34,169 bases of DNA from CAZHOV01 sp964534315. Its GTDB lineage: Bacteria; Bacteroidota; Bacteroidia; Chitinophagales; Saprospiraceae. How positions within the stretch are numbered: the first letter of the stretch is position 1; every line of letters begins with the position of its first letter. Position numbers and translations under genes: made by a program. The stretch spans positions 1-34,169 of the forward strand of contig CAZHOV010000044.1 in NCBI GenBank assembly GCA_964534315.1, read 5' to 3'. The notes under the pieces were generated by a model, which did not search any database, was not told the origin of the DNA, and saw only the letters and a list, made by a program, of their open reading frames with translations. Shown piece by piece: positions 1 to 7,704 of the stretch.

Positions 1-23
1 TAATAATATTTTGCAATTTTACA

Positions 24-49
24 AATCTTTCGCTTGCGAAAGATCAGTT
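24..49. repeat. 26-bp palindromic sequence, copy A (inverted partner at 34117-34142)
   Basis: A hairpin with 9-bp arms (ATCTTTCGC / GCGAAAGAT) and a 2-nt centre, followed by CAGTT. The exact reverse complement of all 26 bases occurs at 34117-34142, near the other end of the window. The flanking bases of the two copies do not match. It could be a dispersed repeat at which assembly stopped, or a real palindromic element. Confidence 0.8.
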
Positions 50-200
50 ATTAATATTCAGTTCCTTCTATGGCTTGGTGCCAACGCCGAGCTAAACGCT
101 CGTGCAAGTGTTTCTTTGTCAAGTTATTAAGAACTAATGTTTGAGTCAATAAAACGAGGCGAACTAGCATGGGCGTTATGGTTTTTGTTGGCAGCATTTT

Positions 201-536
201 CTATTCTTTTAGTCCCTCATCAACCTCTGATTTCAGTATTGGAAGGTAAACGTTGAGAATTGTCCAGATAATTGAATCATCCAAATTGTCATAAGAGTGG
301 ATAAGGCGATTTCGAAAATCTATGATTTGACGAGTATGACTTAACTGGAACTCAACTTCTTCTTTTTTAAATTGGTTAACAGCTTCCCCGATTATTCCTA
401 ATTGCCTTTCCACAGCACTTTGGGTTTTCAGGTCTTCTTGATATTTAGAAAACTCCTCAATTCCTGTTAGAAAAGATTCTATTAAATGAATTGCCTTTTG
501 AATATCAGACAGATACTTTTTCGCTTTCTCTGTCAT
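201..536 (-). CDS. hepT: HepT-like ribonuclease toxin (DUF86) of an MntA/HepT toxin-antitoxin pair
   Basis: A 111-residue, mostly helical protein with the HepT signature RX4HXY near its C-terminus (R75, H80, Y82). In this family (HEPN superfamily) the Arg/His pair forms the RNase active site. The Tyr is the residue on which the partner nucleotidyltransferase adds AMP to silence the toxin. The start overlaps the end of mntA by 32 bp on the same strand, so the two are probably translationally coupled with antitoxin first. The length is normal for the family and all signature residues are present, so it is likely functional. Family membership is clear; toxicity in this organism is inferred. Confidence 0.87.
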   Translation of the reverse strand: MTEKAKKYLSDIQKAIHLIESFLTGIEEFSKYQEDLKTQSAVERQLGIIGEAVNQFKKEEVEFQLSHTRQIIDFRNRLIHSYDNLDDSIIWTILNVYLPILKSEVDEGLKE

Positions 537-840
537 AAATTAATCGTTTAGTTGCTTCAATATTTTTTTTGAGATAGGGGTTTTCAATTGGTTTATCTGT
601 TAGCAAATCCACCTTTCGTTGAAATAAGTCCTCCAAAGATTCCCAGAATTCAATAAGTATTAATCCTTTTTCAATAGGAGGCATGGGATCTAATTCAACA
701 ATTAAGTCAATATCGCTGGTTTTAGGGTTGAAATGATTCGTAGCGGCCGACCCAAAAATAAATAGCCTGTTAACTTTGAATTTCTCGCATAATTCAAAGA
801 GCAGACTTAATTTTTCTTCAATAATAAAGGGCAGTTCCAT
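505..840 (-). CDS. mntA: MntA-like minimal nucleotidyltransferase antitoxin
   Basis: A 111-residue minimal nucleotidyltransferase. The Pol-beta-type active site is visible as G30-S31 followed by SDID (D43, D45), with a third acidic residue at D78 in KVDLL. In the type VII MntA/HepT systems the enzyme AMPylates the HepT tyrosine and neutralises the RNase. It is the first gene of a two-gene minus-strand unit and overlaps hepT by 32 bp. No clear promoter is visible in the 130 bases upstream; that stretch holds a 28-bp near-palindrome at 908-935. The GS-to-DXD spacing is 11 residues, one more than the usual 10. Confidence 0.87.
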   Translation of the reverse strand: MELPFIIEEKLSLLFELCEKFKVNRLFIFGSAATNHFNPKTSDIDLIVELDPMPPIEKGLILIEFWESLEDLFQRKVDLLTDKPIENPYLKKNIEATKRLIYDRESEKVSV

Positions 841-907
841 AAACTTTTTAATAATGAACTCTTGAAATACTAATATAGTTCTTTTTATTTATTGCTGCCA
901 GCGTTTA

Positions 908-935
908 TATAACCAGACCTTAAGGCCCGGTTATA
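908..935. repeat. 28-bp near-palindrome between mntA and the T9SS-protein gene
   Basis: Arms TATAACC / GGTTATA enclose a central CCTTAAGG. Over the 28 bases only two of 14 base pairs mismatch. It lies downstream of the stop of the T9SS gene and upstream of mntA, both on the minus strand. No T-run follows on the minus strand, so it is not a standard intrinsic terminator. An operator or a recombination site are alternatives. Confidence 0.6.
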
Positions 936-970
936 CAGTTATAATTCCGGGTTACTTAGACTTCGCCATT

Positions 971-2218
971 CTACTCCCTTACCACCTTAACCACCTCACT
1001 AACCTCTCCACTAATGGCTCTTACCCAATATACCCCAGCCTCTAAATCTCCGACCATCCAGCGCGTAGATCCGGTCACTTTTTCCGACTTGATCACTCTG
1101 CCCTGCAAGTCCATCAACTCCAGACGGACGGGCTTGTTTTCCGAAATATTGATGTCAATGTAGTCATGGAATGGGTTGGGCGATAGGGTAAAGAGGTCTT
1201 CTGTGATCACTGAGTTTACATTGACCACCTCACCAATTTCTACAGTAGTGGTAAAGGTGTCGGAGCAGCAGTAGTTTTCTGTGATGAGGGTGATGTCATA
1301 AATGCCGCTCTCAGCATAAACATGCGGGGCAGGATCTTTTTCGGTCGTTGTGGTGCCGTCTCCAAAATCCCACAGAAAATCAGTGGCGTAGCGGGAGAGA
1401 TTTTCAACAGTAACTGTACTATCATTAATATCAACGGAAAAGTTGGAAGGAGGTACCAATAAACTATCGCCACATAAACTTTCCACAGCAATGATGACGC
1501 CTGAGTCAAATATTGCATCGCTGGCATCGGAAATGGCTAATTTTACATGATAAGTGGAATCGGGATCAACGATGAATTTGGCGGGCAAGACAGTCGTGTA
1601 ACCATCGTATTCAACAAACTGACCGCCTGTATTATCTACATAATACTGTGAGTTGATCTGGTCGTTTATGGTGTTGATTGTTACTGGGGTAGTGGTGTCT
1701 GGTACCGTAGCGATATTAACTGGCTGCCCACCGCCGGGACCGGTAACGATAAAAGCAAATACATCGTTAAAACCGGTGTTAACATATTCCGGATATTCTT
1801 CAGAGGCGAAGATGTAGTAAAAACACAGCGTATCGGTAGTTGATTGAATATCGAATTCTAAGACAGCCGCATCAAAAGTGGTAAAGCCACTCAATAGCCC
1901 CAGATCGGTGTCTCCTGGCGTATTGTTGGGGGTGCTGGTAGCTGCGCTGTTATTTGGCCCTGGAGCGTCGAGGACATTACCTGAAGATAGTAAAATACCT
2001 GCATCGGCATCCATACCGGTCCCCGTTACCTGAACAAATGCACGCGCTTTAACAGCTCCGGTATAGGAGACGTTGGAAGGAGTAACACAGTCGTTGTCAA
2101 AAAAGTCCATCACCATCTGCTCAGGGGTGACGGTGGTATCTATAAAAAAGGTCGGCTGAGCCATTAAAGTAGCAAAAGAAAATAAACAAAGACTGAGGAG
2201 AGTTATTTTAATCTTCAT
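971..2218 (-). CDS. Secreted choice-of-anchor L / PKD protein with T9SS type A sorting domain
   Basis: A 415-residue predicted secreted protein. Residues 1-21 form a signal peptide ending in LMAQP. Residues about 25-248 resemble the choice-of-anchor L domain: an NN..D.DL core, and FYYIFASEEYPEY followed by NDVFAF. Residues about 258-328 are a PKD domain (FLWDFGDG). Residues about 340-415 form a type A sorting domain (LSPNPF, then LMDLQGRV and GVYWVRA), which directs export through the type IX secretion system and surface attachment or release. The protein is probably a cell-surface adhesin or structural protein; its ligand cannot be told from the sequence. It is monocistronic, with its start facing away from the lipoprotein-tex unit. 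Confidence 0.88.
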   Translation of the reverse strand: MKIKITLLSLCLFSFATLMAQPTFFIDTTVTPEQMVMDFFDNDCVTPSNVSYTGAVKARAFVQVTGTGMDADAGILLSSGNVLDAPGPNNSAATSTPNNTPGDTDLGLLSGFTTFDAAVLEFDIQSTTDTLCFYYIFASEEYPEYVNTGFNDVFAFIVTGPGGGQPVNIATVPDTTTPVTINTINDQINSQYYVDNTGGQFVEYDGYTTVLPAKFIVDPDSTYHVKLAISDASDAIFDSGVIIAVESLCGDSLLVPPSNFSVDINDSTVTVENLSRYATDFLWDFGDGTTTTEKDPAPHVYAESGIYDITLITENYCCSDTFTTTVEIGEVVNVNSVITEDLFTLSPNPFHDYIDINISENKPVRLELMDLQGRVIKSEKVTGSTRWMVGDLEAGVYWVRAISGEVSEVVKVVRE

Positions 2219-2249
2219 AGCAACTCATTTTTTTGGATTAATAAAGGTC

Positions 2250-2257
2250 TAAATATA
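2250..2257 (-). promoter_or_regulatory. Possible -7 promoter element for the T9SS-protein gene
   Basis: Read on the minus strand this is TATATTTA, one mismatch from the Bacteroidota TAnnTTTG element, about 32 bases upstream of the start codon. I could not see a convincing -33 TTTG partner, so this is tentative. Confidence 0.3.
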
Positions 2258-2432
2258 AAAAATTTTGTAAATATTTACTTTTTCTTTGCGAACTTTTCGT
2301 CGCTGCGAGATCAATTTTCAACAATTCAACAATAAATTATGACTACGTCCCTATGAGAGGATCCCGAATTTCAAAAAAAAACCTTCATTCTTCATTCTTA
2401 ATGTTAGAATACCCAACACAAATGCCAGACTC

Positions 2433-3068
2433 ATGAAAAACTACCATATACTCCTCTTAGCTCTCCTCTTTTTCGTCGGTTGCGGGATAACCAAGAAGCG
2501 ATTGAATGCCTACGAGGCGATCGAACAACTCAAAGAAGGTGTTCTATTGGTGCAACTGGTGACCTATAAAAATACGATCCAGCGCCTGTATGAGCAGGGA
2601 AATATAGAAAAGGGAAATGCCTATAAAGAGCGGGAAAGGAAAGAAAACCGGTTATTGATGACCTACTTTAATGAATTCTTCGACTTTTGCCCGGTTTATT
2701 TTTTTCATCCCCATGAATTAGATAAAATCCGCAACGGACAGCTAAGCCTGGCGTTCCGGGATGAAAACCTGGAACTGGACCCTCAAATCGATCTGACCGG
2801 AACACCTTATCTAATAGCCCAATTCGGATATCCCGATATCAATGAACCCTTCGTAGGAGGTAAGGATATTTTTATCAAAGATCCCGACTTCAATCAAATG
2901 AAAAAACCGTTTCCCTACCAGGCAAAAGATATTAATCTTTACCTTGGCGATAAATCTCAAAATCCGCTGAATCTCCAATCCTTGAATAATAAATTGCAAA
3001 ATTTTTATTATAAATCAAGAAAATACAGACTGAAGCAGCAAGTTAAAAATCTAGAAATTAGCGAATGA
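2433..3068 (+). CDS. Small lipoprotein of unknown function, coupled to tex
   Basis: A 211-residue protein beginning with a lipoprotein signal: a hydrophobic stretch at residues 5-15, then VGC, with Cys17 as the predicted lipidated residue. The rest is charged and soluble-looking, with a Lys/Arg/Glu-rich segment at about 55-75 and a basic tail (about 185-205). I recognise no domain. The stop codon overlaps the tex start in an ATGA arrangement (3065-3068), so the two should be co-transcribed and translationally coupled. This is notable because one product is predicted to be an envelope protein and the other a cytoplasmic RNA-binding protein. The gene is real by its length and coupling; its function is unknown. 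Confidence 0.72.
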   Translation: MKNYHILLLALLFFVGCGITKKRLNAYEAIEQLKEGVLLVQLVTYKNTIQRLYEQGNIEKGNAYKERERKENRLLMTYFNEFFDFCPVYFFHPHELDKIRNGQLSLAFRDENLELDPQIDLTGTPYLIAQFGYPDINEPFVGGKDIFIKDPDFNQMKKPFPYQAKDINLYLGDKSQNPLNLQSLNNKLQNFYYKSRKYRLKQQVKNLEISE

Positions 3069-5188
3069 AAGTAACAACCAATCAATTTTTAGCCCGTCAG
3101 CTCTCACTTGACGAACAACGTATTGATAATACCCTAGAACTACTAAAATCAGGTGCTACTATCCCGTTTATCGCTCGTTACCGTAAGGAAGTAACCCGCG
3201 GACTGGACGAGGTGCAAATCGAACAAATCGAAAAGGCCTGGAAAAGCTTTGAGGAACTGGAAGCACGCAAGGACTTTATTCTCAAAACGATCGAGGAACA
3301 AGGTAAATTAACGCCTAAACTGAAAGCAGCGATTACCGAAACCTATGATCTGACCAAACTAGAAGACCTCTATCTTCCCTATAAGAAGAAACGCAAAACC
3401 CGAGGAACAGTAGCCAAGGAAAAAGGGCTCGAAAAATTGGCTAAAAGCCTGATGGATCAACGCAGTAATGATGTAGAAAGCCTAGCGCAACATTTTCTCA
3501 ATAAAGAAGTGCCTTCTGTGGAAGACGCGCTGCAAGGAGTCAAGGATATCATTGCCGAATGGATCAATGAGGATGCCGAAGCCAGATCTGTTGTACGCCG
3601 CACCTTCGATAAACAGGCCACGATACAGGTAAAGGTGGTGAAAAAACTGAAAGACGAAGCATCAAAATACAAGGATTATTTCGATTATTCAGAACCGCTC
3701 AAAAAGTGTCCTTCCCACCGGCTACTGGCCATGCTTCGAGGGGTTGATGAGGGCTTTTTGAAACTCTATATCGGCCCAGAACAGGAAGAAGCCCTGAATC
3801 ATCTAAATCGCCGTTTTGTTAAGGGCAGATCTGCCGCTTCCGATCAGGTTGCCGAAGCTATCGAAGATGCCTACAAGCGGCTGATACAACCTTCCATGGA
3901 AACGGAATTCAAGAATAAGTACAAAGAAAAGGCAGATGAAGAAGCGATCTGTGTTTTTGTGGTCAACTTAAGGCAACTGCTACTAAGTCCGCCGCTTGGC
4001 CAAAAACGAACACTCGCTATCGACCCAGGCTACCGAACAGGCTGTAAAGTGGTCTGTCTAGATGAGCAGGGCCGCCTGGAATACCAAACGGCTATCTATC
4101 CTCACCCCCCGCAGGCCAACGTAGAGGCGTCTATTGATCGACTTCAAAAGCTGGTGGACCAGTACGATATCGAAGCTATCGCCGTCGGAAATGGAACAGC
4201 AGGTAAAGAAACCTTTAACCTGTTAAAGTCGATCAAGTTTCCGCAAGCACCGCTGCTGTTTATGGTCAATGAAAATGGCGCGTCGATCTATTCAGCCTCC
4301 GCTATTGCCCGGGAAGAGTTTCCGGATCAGGATGTCACGGTCCGTGGAGCGGTATCTATCGGCCGGCGTTTGATGGACCCGCTGGCAGAATTGGTGAAAA
4401 TCGATCCCAAATCGATCGGGGTAGGGCAGTACCAGCATGATGTCAACCAGGTAAAACTAAGAGAAAGTCTGACCAGAGTAGTGGAAAGCTGCGTCAATCA
4501 GGTGGGGATCAACCTCAATACGGCTAGCAAACACCTACTTACTTATGTGTCTGGCCTTGGTCCGACCACCGCAGAAAATATTGTTAACTATAGAGAGGAG
4601 ATTGGTAGTTTTGAAAATCGTAATCAGCTTAAGAAGGTGCCCCGGCTGGGTGCCAAAGCATTTGAACAATGCGCCGGCTTCCTCCGCATTCGGAACGCCA
4701 AAAATCCGCTGGATAATACAGCCGTCCACCCGGAAAGTTACAGTATCGTCCGCCAAATGGCTAAAGATCAGGGTTGCACGGTGCAAGCGCTTATTGAAAA
4801 TGCCAACTTACGCAAGGGCATTGAGCTAAGACGCTATGTGTCTGGACAGGTAGGGTTGCCGACGTTAAAAGATATCATGAAAGAGCTGGAAAAGCCAGGT
4901 CTAGATCCCCGTGGCCAGGCCGAAGCCTTTGAGTTTAAACAGGGTATTAATACCATGGAAGATCTACGCGAAGGTATGGAACTCCCAGGCGTTGTTACCA
5001 ATATCACCAAATTTGGAGCATTCGTGGATATTGGCATCAAGCAAGATGGCCTGGTCCACATTTCCGAACTAGCTAATCGCTTTGTCAAAGACCCTGCCGA
5101 GGTGGTGAAGCTCAACCAAAAAGTGTCGGTCCGGGTCATCGGTATCGATATTCAACGGGGGCGGATTCATCTGTCGATGAAGCAGTAG
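3065..5188 (+). CDS. tex: Tex-family RNA-binding transcription accessory protein with S1 domain
   Basis: A 707-residue protein colinear with bacterial Tex. The N-terminal helical region carries the family hallmark ATIPFIARYRKE (about 31-42). A YqgF/RNase H-like fold begins at about 313 (TLAIDPGYRTG). Helix-hairpin-helix elements follow at about 490-560 (VSGLGPTTAENIVNYR). A C-terminal S1 RNA-binding domain starts at about 637 (GVVTNITKFGAFVDIG, ending in LSMKQ). Tex proteins bind nucleic acid and influence transcription and stress tolerance; the YqgF active site is usually degenerate. The length matches the family. The gene overlaps the upstream lipoprotein gene by 4 bp. Downstream is a tandem repeat and no clear terminator. 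Confidence 0.96.
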   Translation: MKVTTNQFLARQLSLDEQRIDNTLELLKSGATIPFIARYRKEVTRGLDEVQIEQIEKAWKSFEELEARKDFILKTIEEQGKLTPKLKAAITETYDLTKLEDLYLPYKKKRKTRGTVAKEKGLEKLAKSLMDQRSNDVESLAQHFLNKEVPSVEDALQGVKDIIAEWINEDAEARSVVRRTFDKQATIQVKVVKKLKDEASKYKDYFDYSEPLKKCPSHRLLAMLRGVDEGFLKLYIGPEQEEALNHLNRRFVKGRSAASDQVAEAIEDAYKRLIQPSMETEFKNKYKEKADEEAICVFVVNLRQLLLSPPLGQKRTLAIDPGYRTGCKVVCLDEQGRLEYQTAIYPHPPQANVEASIDRLQKLVDQYDIEAIAVGNGTAGKETFNLLKSIKFPQAPLLFMVNENGASIYSASAIAREEFPDQDVTVRGAVSIGRRLMDPLAELVKIDPKSIGVGQYQHDVNQVKLRESLTRVVESCVNQVGINLNTASKHLLTYVSGLGPTTAENIVNYREEIGSFENRNQLKKVPRLGAKAFEQCAGFLRIRNAKNPLDNTAVHPESYSIVRQMAKDQGCTVQALIENANLRKGIELRRYVSGQVGLPTLKDIMKELEKPGLDPRGQAEAFEFKQGINTMEDLREGMELPGVVTNITKFGAFVDIGIKQDGLVHISELANRFVKDPAEVVKLNQKVSVRVIGIDIQRGRIHLSMKQ

Positions 5189-5198
5189 TGTAGGTTGG

Positions 5199-5302
5199 GA
5201 CGAAGACGTGCCCAGCTAGCAAGAGGTTGGGACGAAGACGTGCCCAACCAGCATGACGAAGACGTACCCAACCAGCATGACGAAGACGTACCCAACCAGC
5301 AT
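5199..5302. repeat. 24-bp tandem repeats downstream of tex
   Basis: Three adjacent 24-bp units start at 5231, 5255 and 5279, of the form GACGAAGACGT(G/A)CCCAACCAGCAT. A diverged, spaced unit begins at 5199. TTGGG before and CCCAA within the first units make short inverted arms that could fold as hairpins. The array begins 10 bases after the tex stop. It encodes only repetitive, implausible peptides, so I treat it as non-coding. It is followed by loose ATTGTTCATT/CATTGTACGTT repeats to about 5342. Confidence 0.85.
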
Positions 5303-5385
5303 GAGACGCATTGCACATTGTTCATTCCTCATTGTACGTTGTTTTTAAGCTTTCCTGAAACAAATTTCCTTTTTTTGTAGTTTTA

Positions 5386-7218
5386 ATGCTTGTATCTGTA
5401 GTTTTCATAAAAAACGCCCTTTTGAAGCACTTAAAATATCTAAATCAGTTTTTTATAAAGTACAAGTGGCGCCTGTTTTTGGGAATTATTTTTGTTTTTA
5501 TTTCCAATTATTTCAGGGTGTTACAGCCTCAAATTATCAGAGAGGCGTTGGACTTGGTTTATGAAAACATCGGGTTTTACAATTTGATGGACGGTTTCGA
5601 GGCGCAAGAGCAATATTTTGCAAGCCTTGGGAAAACACTGCTCTATTTTGGAGTGCTCGTGCTGTTGTTGGCCTTGCTAATGGGGATTTTTATGTACTTT
5701 ATGCGGCAAACTATTATTGTAATGTCACGCCTAATTGAGTATGACTTGCGGAAAGAAATTTTTAACCACTACGAGGAACTTAGTCTTGAATTCTTCAAAC
5801 GCAATAATACGGGCGACCTTATGGCCCGTATCACGGAAGACGTTTCCAAAGTCAGAATGTACCTGGGGCCTGCCTTACTTTATGGTATCAATCTGGTTTC
5901 CTTATTTATTATGGTCATCTGGGCTATGTTAAATGTAAGTGTAGAACTGACGCTTTACAGTTTAGCTCCCCTTCCATTACTTTCCATCTCTATTTATTAT
6001 GTAAGTAATCTGATCAATAAGCGAAGTGAAATCATTCAAAAGCATCTAGCGACGCTCAACAGTTTGGCTCAAGAAGTATATTCAGGCATACGCGTGGTGA
6101 AATCTTATGTGCAGGAAAAGCCAATGGGAACGTTTTTCGCTGAAAAGAGCGACCAATACAAAGACAAATCAATGAACCTGGCGAAAGTAGATGCGGCCTT
6201 CTTTCCCCTTATGCTTCTCCTGATTGGCGCTAGCACCATAATAACCGTGTATATTGGAGGATTGCAGGTAGTAAGTGGAAAGATCACCCCTGGTAATATA
6301 GCCGAATTTGTGATCTACATCAATATGCTGACCTGGCCGGTGACCGCTATCGGATGGATCGCCTCTATCATTCAGCAGGCGGCTGCGTCCCAAAAGCGCA
6401 TCAATGAGTTTTTAGAAACCGAACCTGCCGTACTTAATTCCTCTGATCGCAAAGAACCATTAGTAGGAAAGATCACCTTTGACGACGTTACCTTTAAATA
6501 TCCTGATACGGGAATTCAGGCCTTGAAAGACGTTTCCTTTGAATTACAGCCCGGCCAGAAAATGGCGATTATTGGAAAGACGGGCTCCGGAAAGTCGACC
6601 ATTGCAGACCTCTTAGTGCGTATGTATGATGTTAAAGAAGGACAGATTCGGATTGACGATATAGATATCACCGAGCACAACCTCTTCCACCTGCGGAAAG
6701 AGATAGGGTATGTACCACAGGATGTATTCTTATTTTCGGATACTGTAGCTAATAATATTGCTTTCGGAGTGGATGCAGCAACTCAGGAAGAGATTGAAGA
6801 ATATGCCCGCTATGCTTCCGTCCATGAAGATATTGCCGACCTGCCAGAAAAATACGAAACGTTTGTGGGTGAGCGGGGCGTCACCCTCTCCGGAGGGCAA
6901 AAGCAACGAGTGTCTATAGCGCGTGCTTTAATCAAACAACCTAATATTGTGGTGCTTGATGACAGCCTATCGGCTGTGGATACGAACACCGAACAACGTA
7001 TACTTGAATACCTCAATCAAACCCTTGCTGATAAAACCGCCATTATTATTACCCACCGTATTTACGCGCTGCTAGATTTTGATAAGATTCTCGTTATGGA
7101 AGACGGAGAAATCCTGGAAGCAGGTACCCATGAAGAGCTTCTTCAGCGGCATGGAGCTTATTATCAGCTCTACGAACAACAACGATTGGAGCAGGAGGCC
7201 GCCCTTAATGAGAAGTAG
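5386..7218 (+). CDS. MsbA-like ABC exporter, fused permease and ATPase
   Basis: A 610-residue half-transporter. Residues about 25-330 form the six-helix exporter membrane domain. The ATPase domain has Walker A GKTGSGKST (about 397-405), a Q-loop (GYVPQDVFLF), signature LSGGQKQR (501-508), Walker B IVVLDDSLSAVD and the H-loop THR. It should act as a homodimer, exporting a lipid or other hydrophobic substrate across the inner membrane; the substrate is not visible. The start is uncertain. ATG 5386 is used here, but relatives commonly begin at the LKYLN...KYKWRL segment, so TTG 5422 is a good alternative. A TTTG-N21-TAGTTTTC promoter-like pair at 5374-5406 would favour that later start. No terminator is evident downstream. 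Confidence 0.92.
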   Translation: MLVSVVFIKNALLKHLKYLNQFFIKYKWRLFLGIIFVFISNYFRVLQPQIIREALDLVYENIGFYNLMDGFEAQEQYFASLGKTLLYFGVLVLLLALLMGIFMYFMRQTIIVMSRLIEYDLRKEIFNHYEELSLEFFKRNNTGDLMARITEDVSKVRMYLGPALLYGINLVSLFIMVIWAMLNVSVELTLYSLAPLPLLSISIYYVSNLINKRSEIIQKHLATLNSLAQEVYSGIRVVKSYVQEKPMGTFFAEKSDQYKDKSMNLAKVDAAFFPLMLLLIGASTIITVYIGGLQVVSGKITPGNIAEFVIYINMLTWPVTAIGWIASIIQQAAASQKRINEFLETEPAVLNSSDRKEPLVGKITFDDVTFKYPDTGIQALKDVSFELQPGQKMAIIGKTGSGKSTIADLLVRMYDVKEGQIRIDDIDITEHNLFHLRKEIGYVPQDVFLFSDTVANNIAFGVDAATQEEIEEYARYASVHEDIADLPEKYETFVGERGVTLSGGQKQRVSIARALIKQPNIVVLDDSLSAVDTNTEQRILEYLNQTLADKTAIIITHRIYALLDFDKILVMEDGEILEAGTHEELLQRHGAYYQLYEQQRLEQEAALNEK

Positions 7219-7704
7219 AGGCTGTCGCATAAATCTATCAGCTATCTTCAGTTTCTTTAACCTCCTAATCAAATATTGCTCAAAGGTTGTTTGAAAGCAT
7301 TTTTTGGAGAAAAGTACGCCCCGAAATGCCAAATTATTCGCTTCCCTTTTGTGATATTACGATATTTAATTATTTGGTAATTGCCGCTTCACATACAATT
7401 AACATAAAAAGCTGATTTTTAAGCCTGAATGAAGAAGGAATTCTCATATTAAAATGTTATTGTTATTTGAAACGCCTTGTTTTATCTTCGTATGTTGCCT
7501 TTTTTATTTTTTTCGTTAAGAGGTCAACGTGCGTTCTATCGTTAAAAGCGTGCAATAACAATTCTGTTCCATCGCTGATATCATTAATAATCAATTAGTT
7601 AGTTTCTTTACATGAAGATTTGTTTTCAATCTTGATAAAGATTCTTTTTGGTTTTAAGAGGTGTCAAATTGAACCTATTTACAAACAGAACAGAGAGAAA
7701 CAGG
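7219..7704 (+). other. 486-base gene-free stretch: long AT-rich leader of the LpxH-like gene
   Basis: No credible reading frame. It contains a candidate promoter (7459-7490). Near its end are three short complementary segments, AAGATT 7615-7620, AATCTT 7628-7633 and AAGATT 7638-7643, then CTTTTT. The middle segment can pair with either neighbour, and the second pairing followed by T-rich sequence looks like a weak attenuator. The stems are AT-only, so they may not be stable. No terminator for the upstream ABC gene was seen. Confidence 0.5.
7459..7490 (+). promoter_or_regulatory. Predicted Bacteroidota promoter for the LpxH-like gene
   Basis: ATTG at 7459-7462, a 20-base spacer, then TATCTTCG at 7483-7490. 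This is close to the Bacteroidota consensus TTTG-N19-21-TAnnTTTG. It would give a leader of about 200 bases before the chosen ATG at 7705. Confidence 0.45.

Noticed and set aside
908..935. Integron attC site beside the toxin-antitoxin pair
   Set aside because: The palindrome lacks the RYYYAAC and GTTRRRY core sites, and no integrase is present.
5136..5380. Small open frames on both strands over the 24-bp repeats
   Set aside because: They translate the repeat into monotonous peptides, exist on both strands, and one overlaps the tex end.
7219..7330. Insertion-sequence end suggested by GAGGCTGTC just after the ABC gene
   Set aside because: No matching inverted end, no target duplication and no transposase remnant in the gap.
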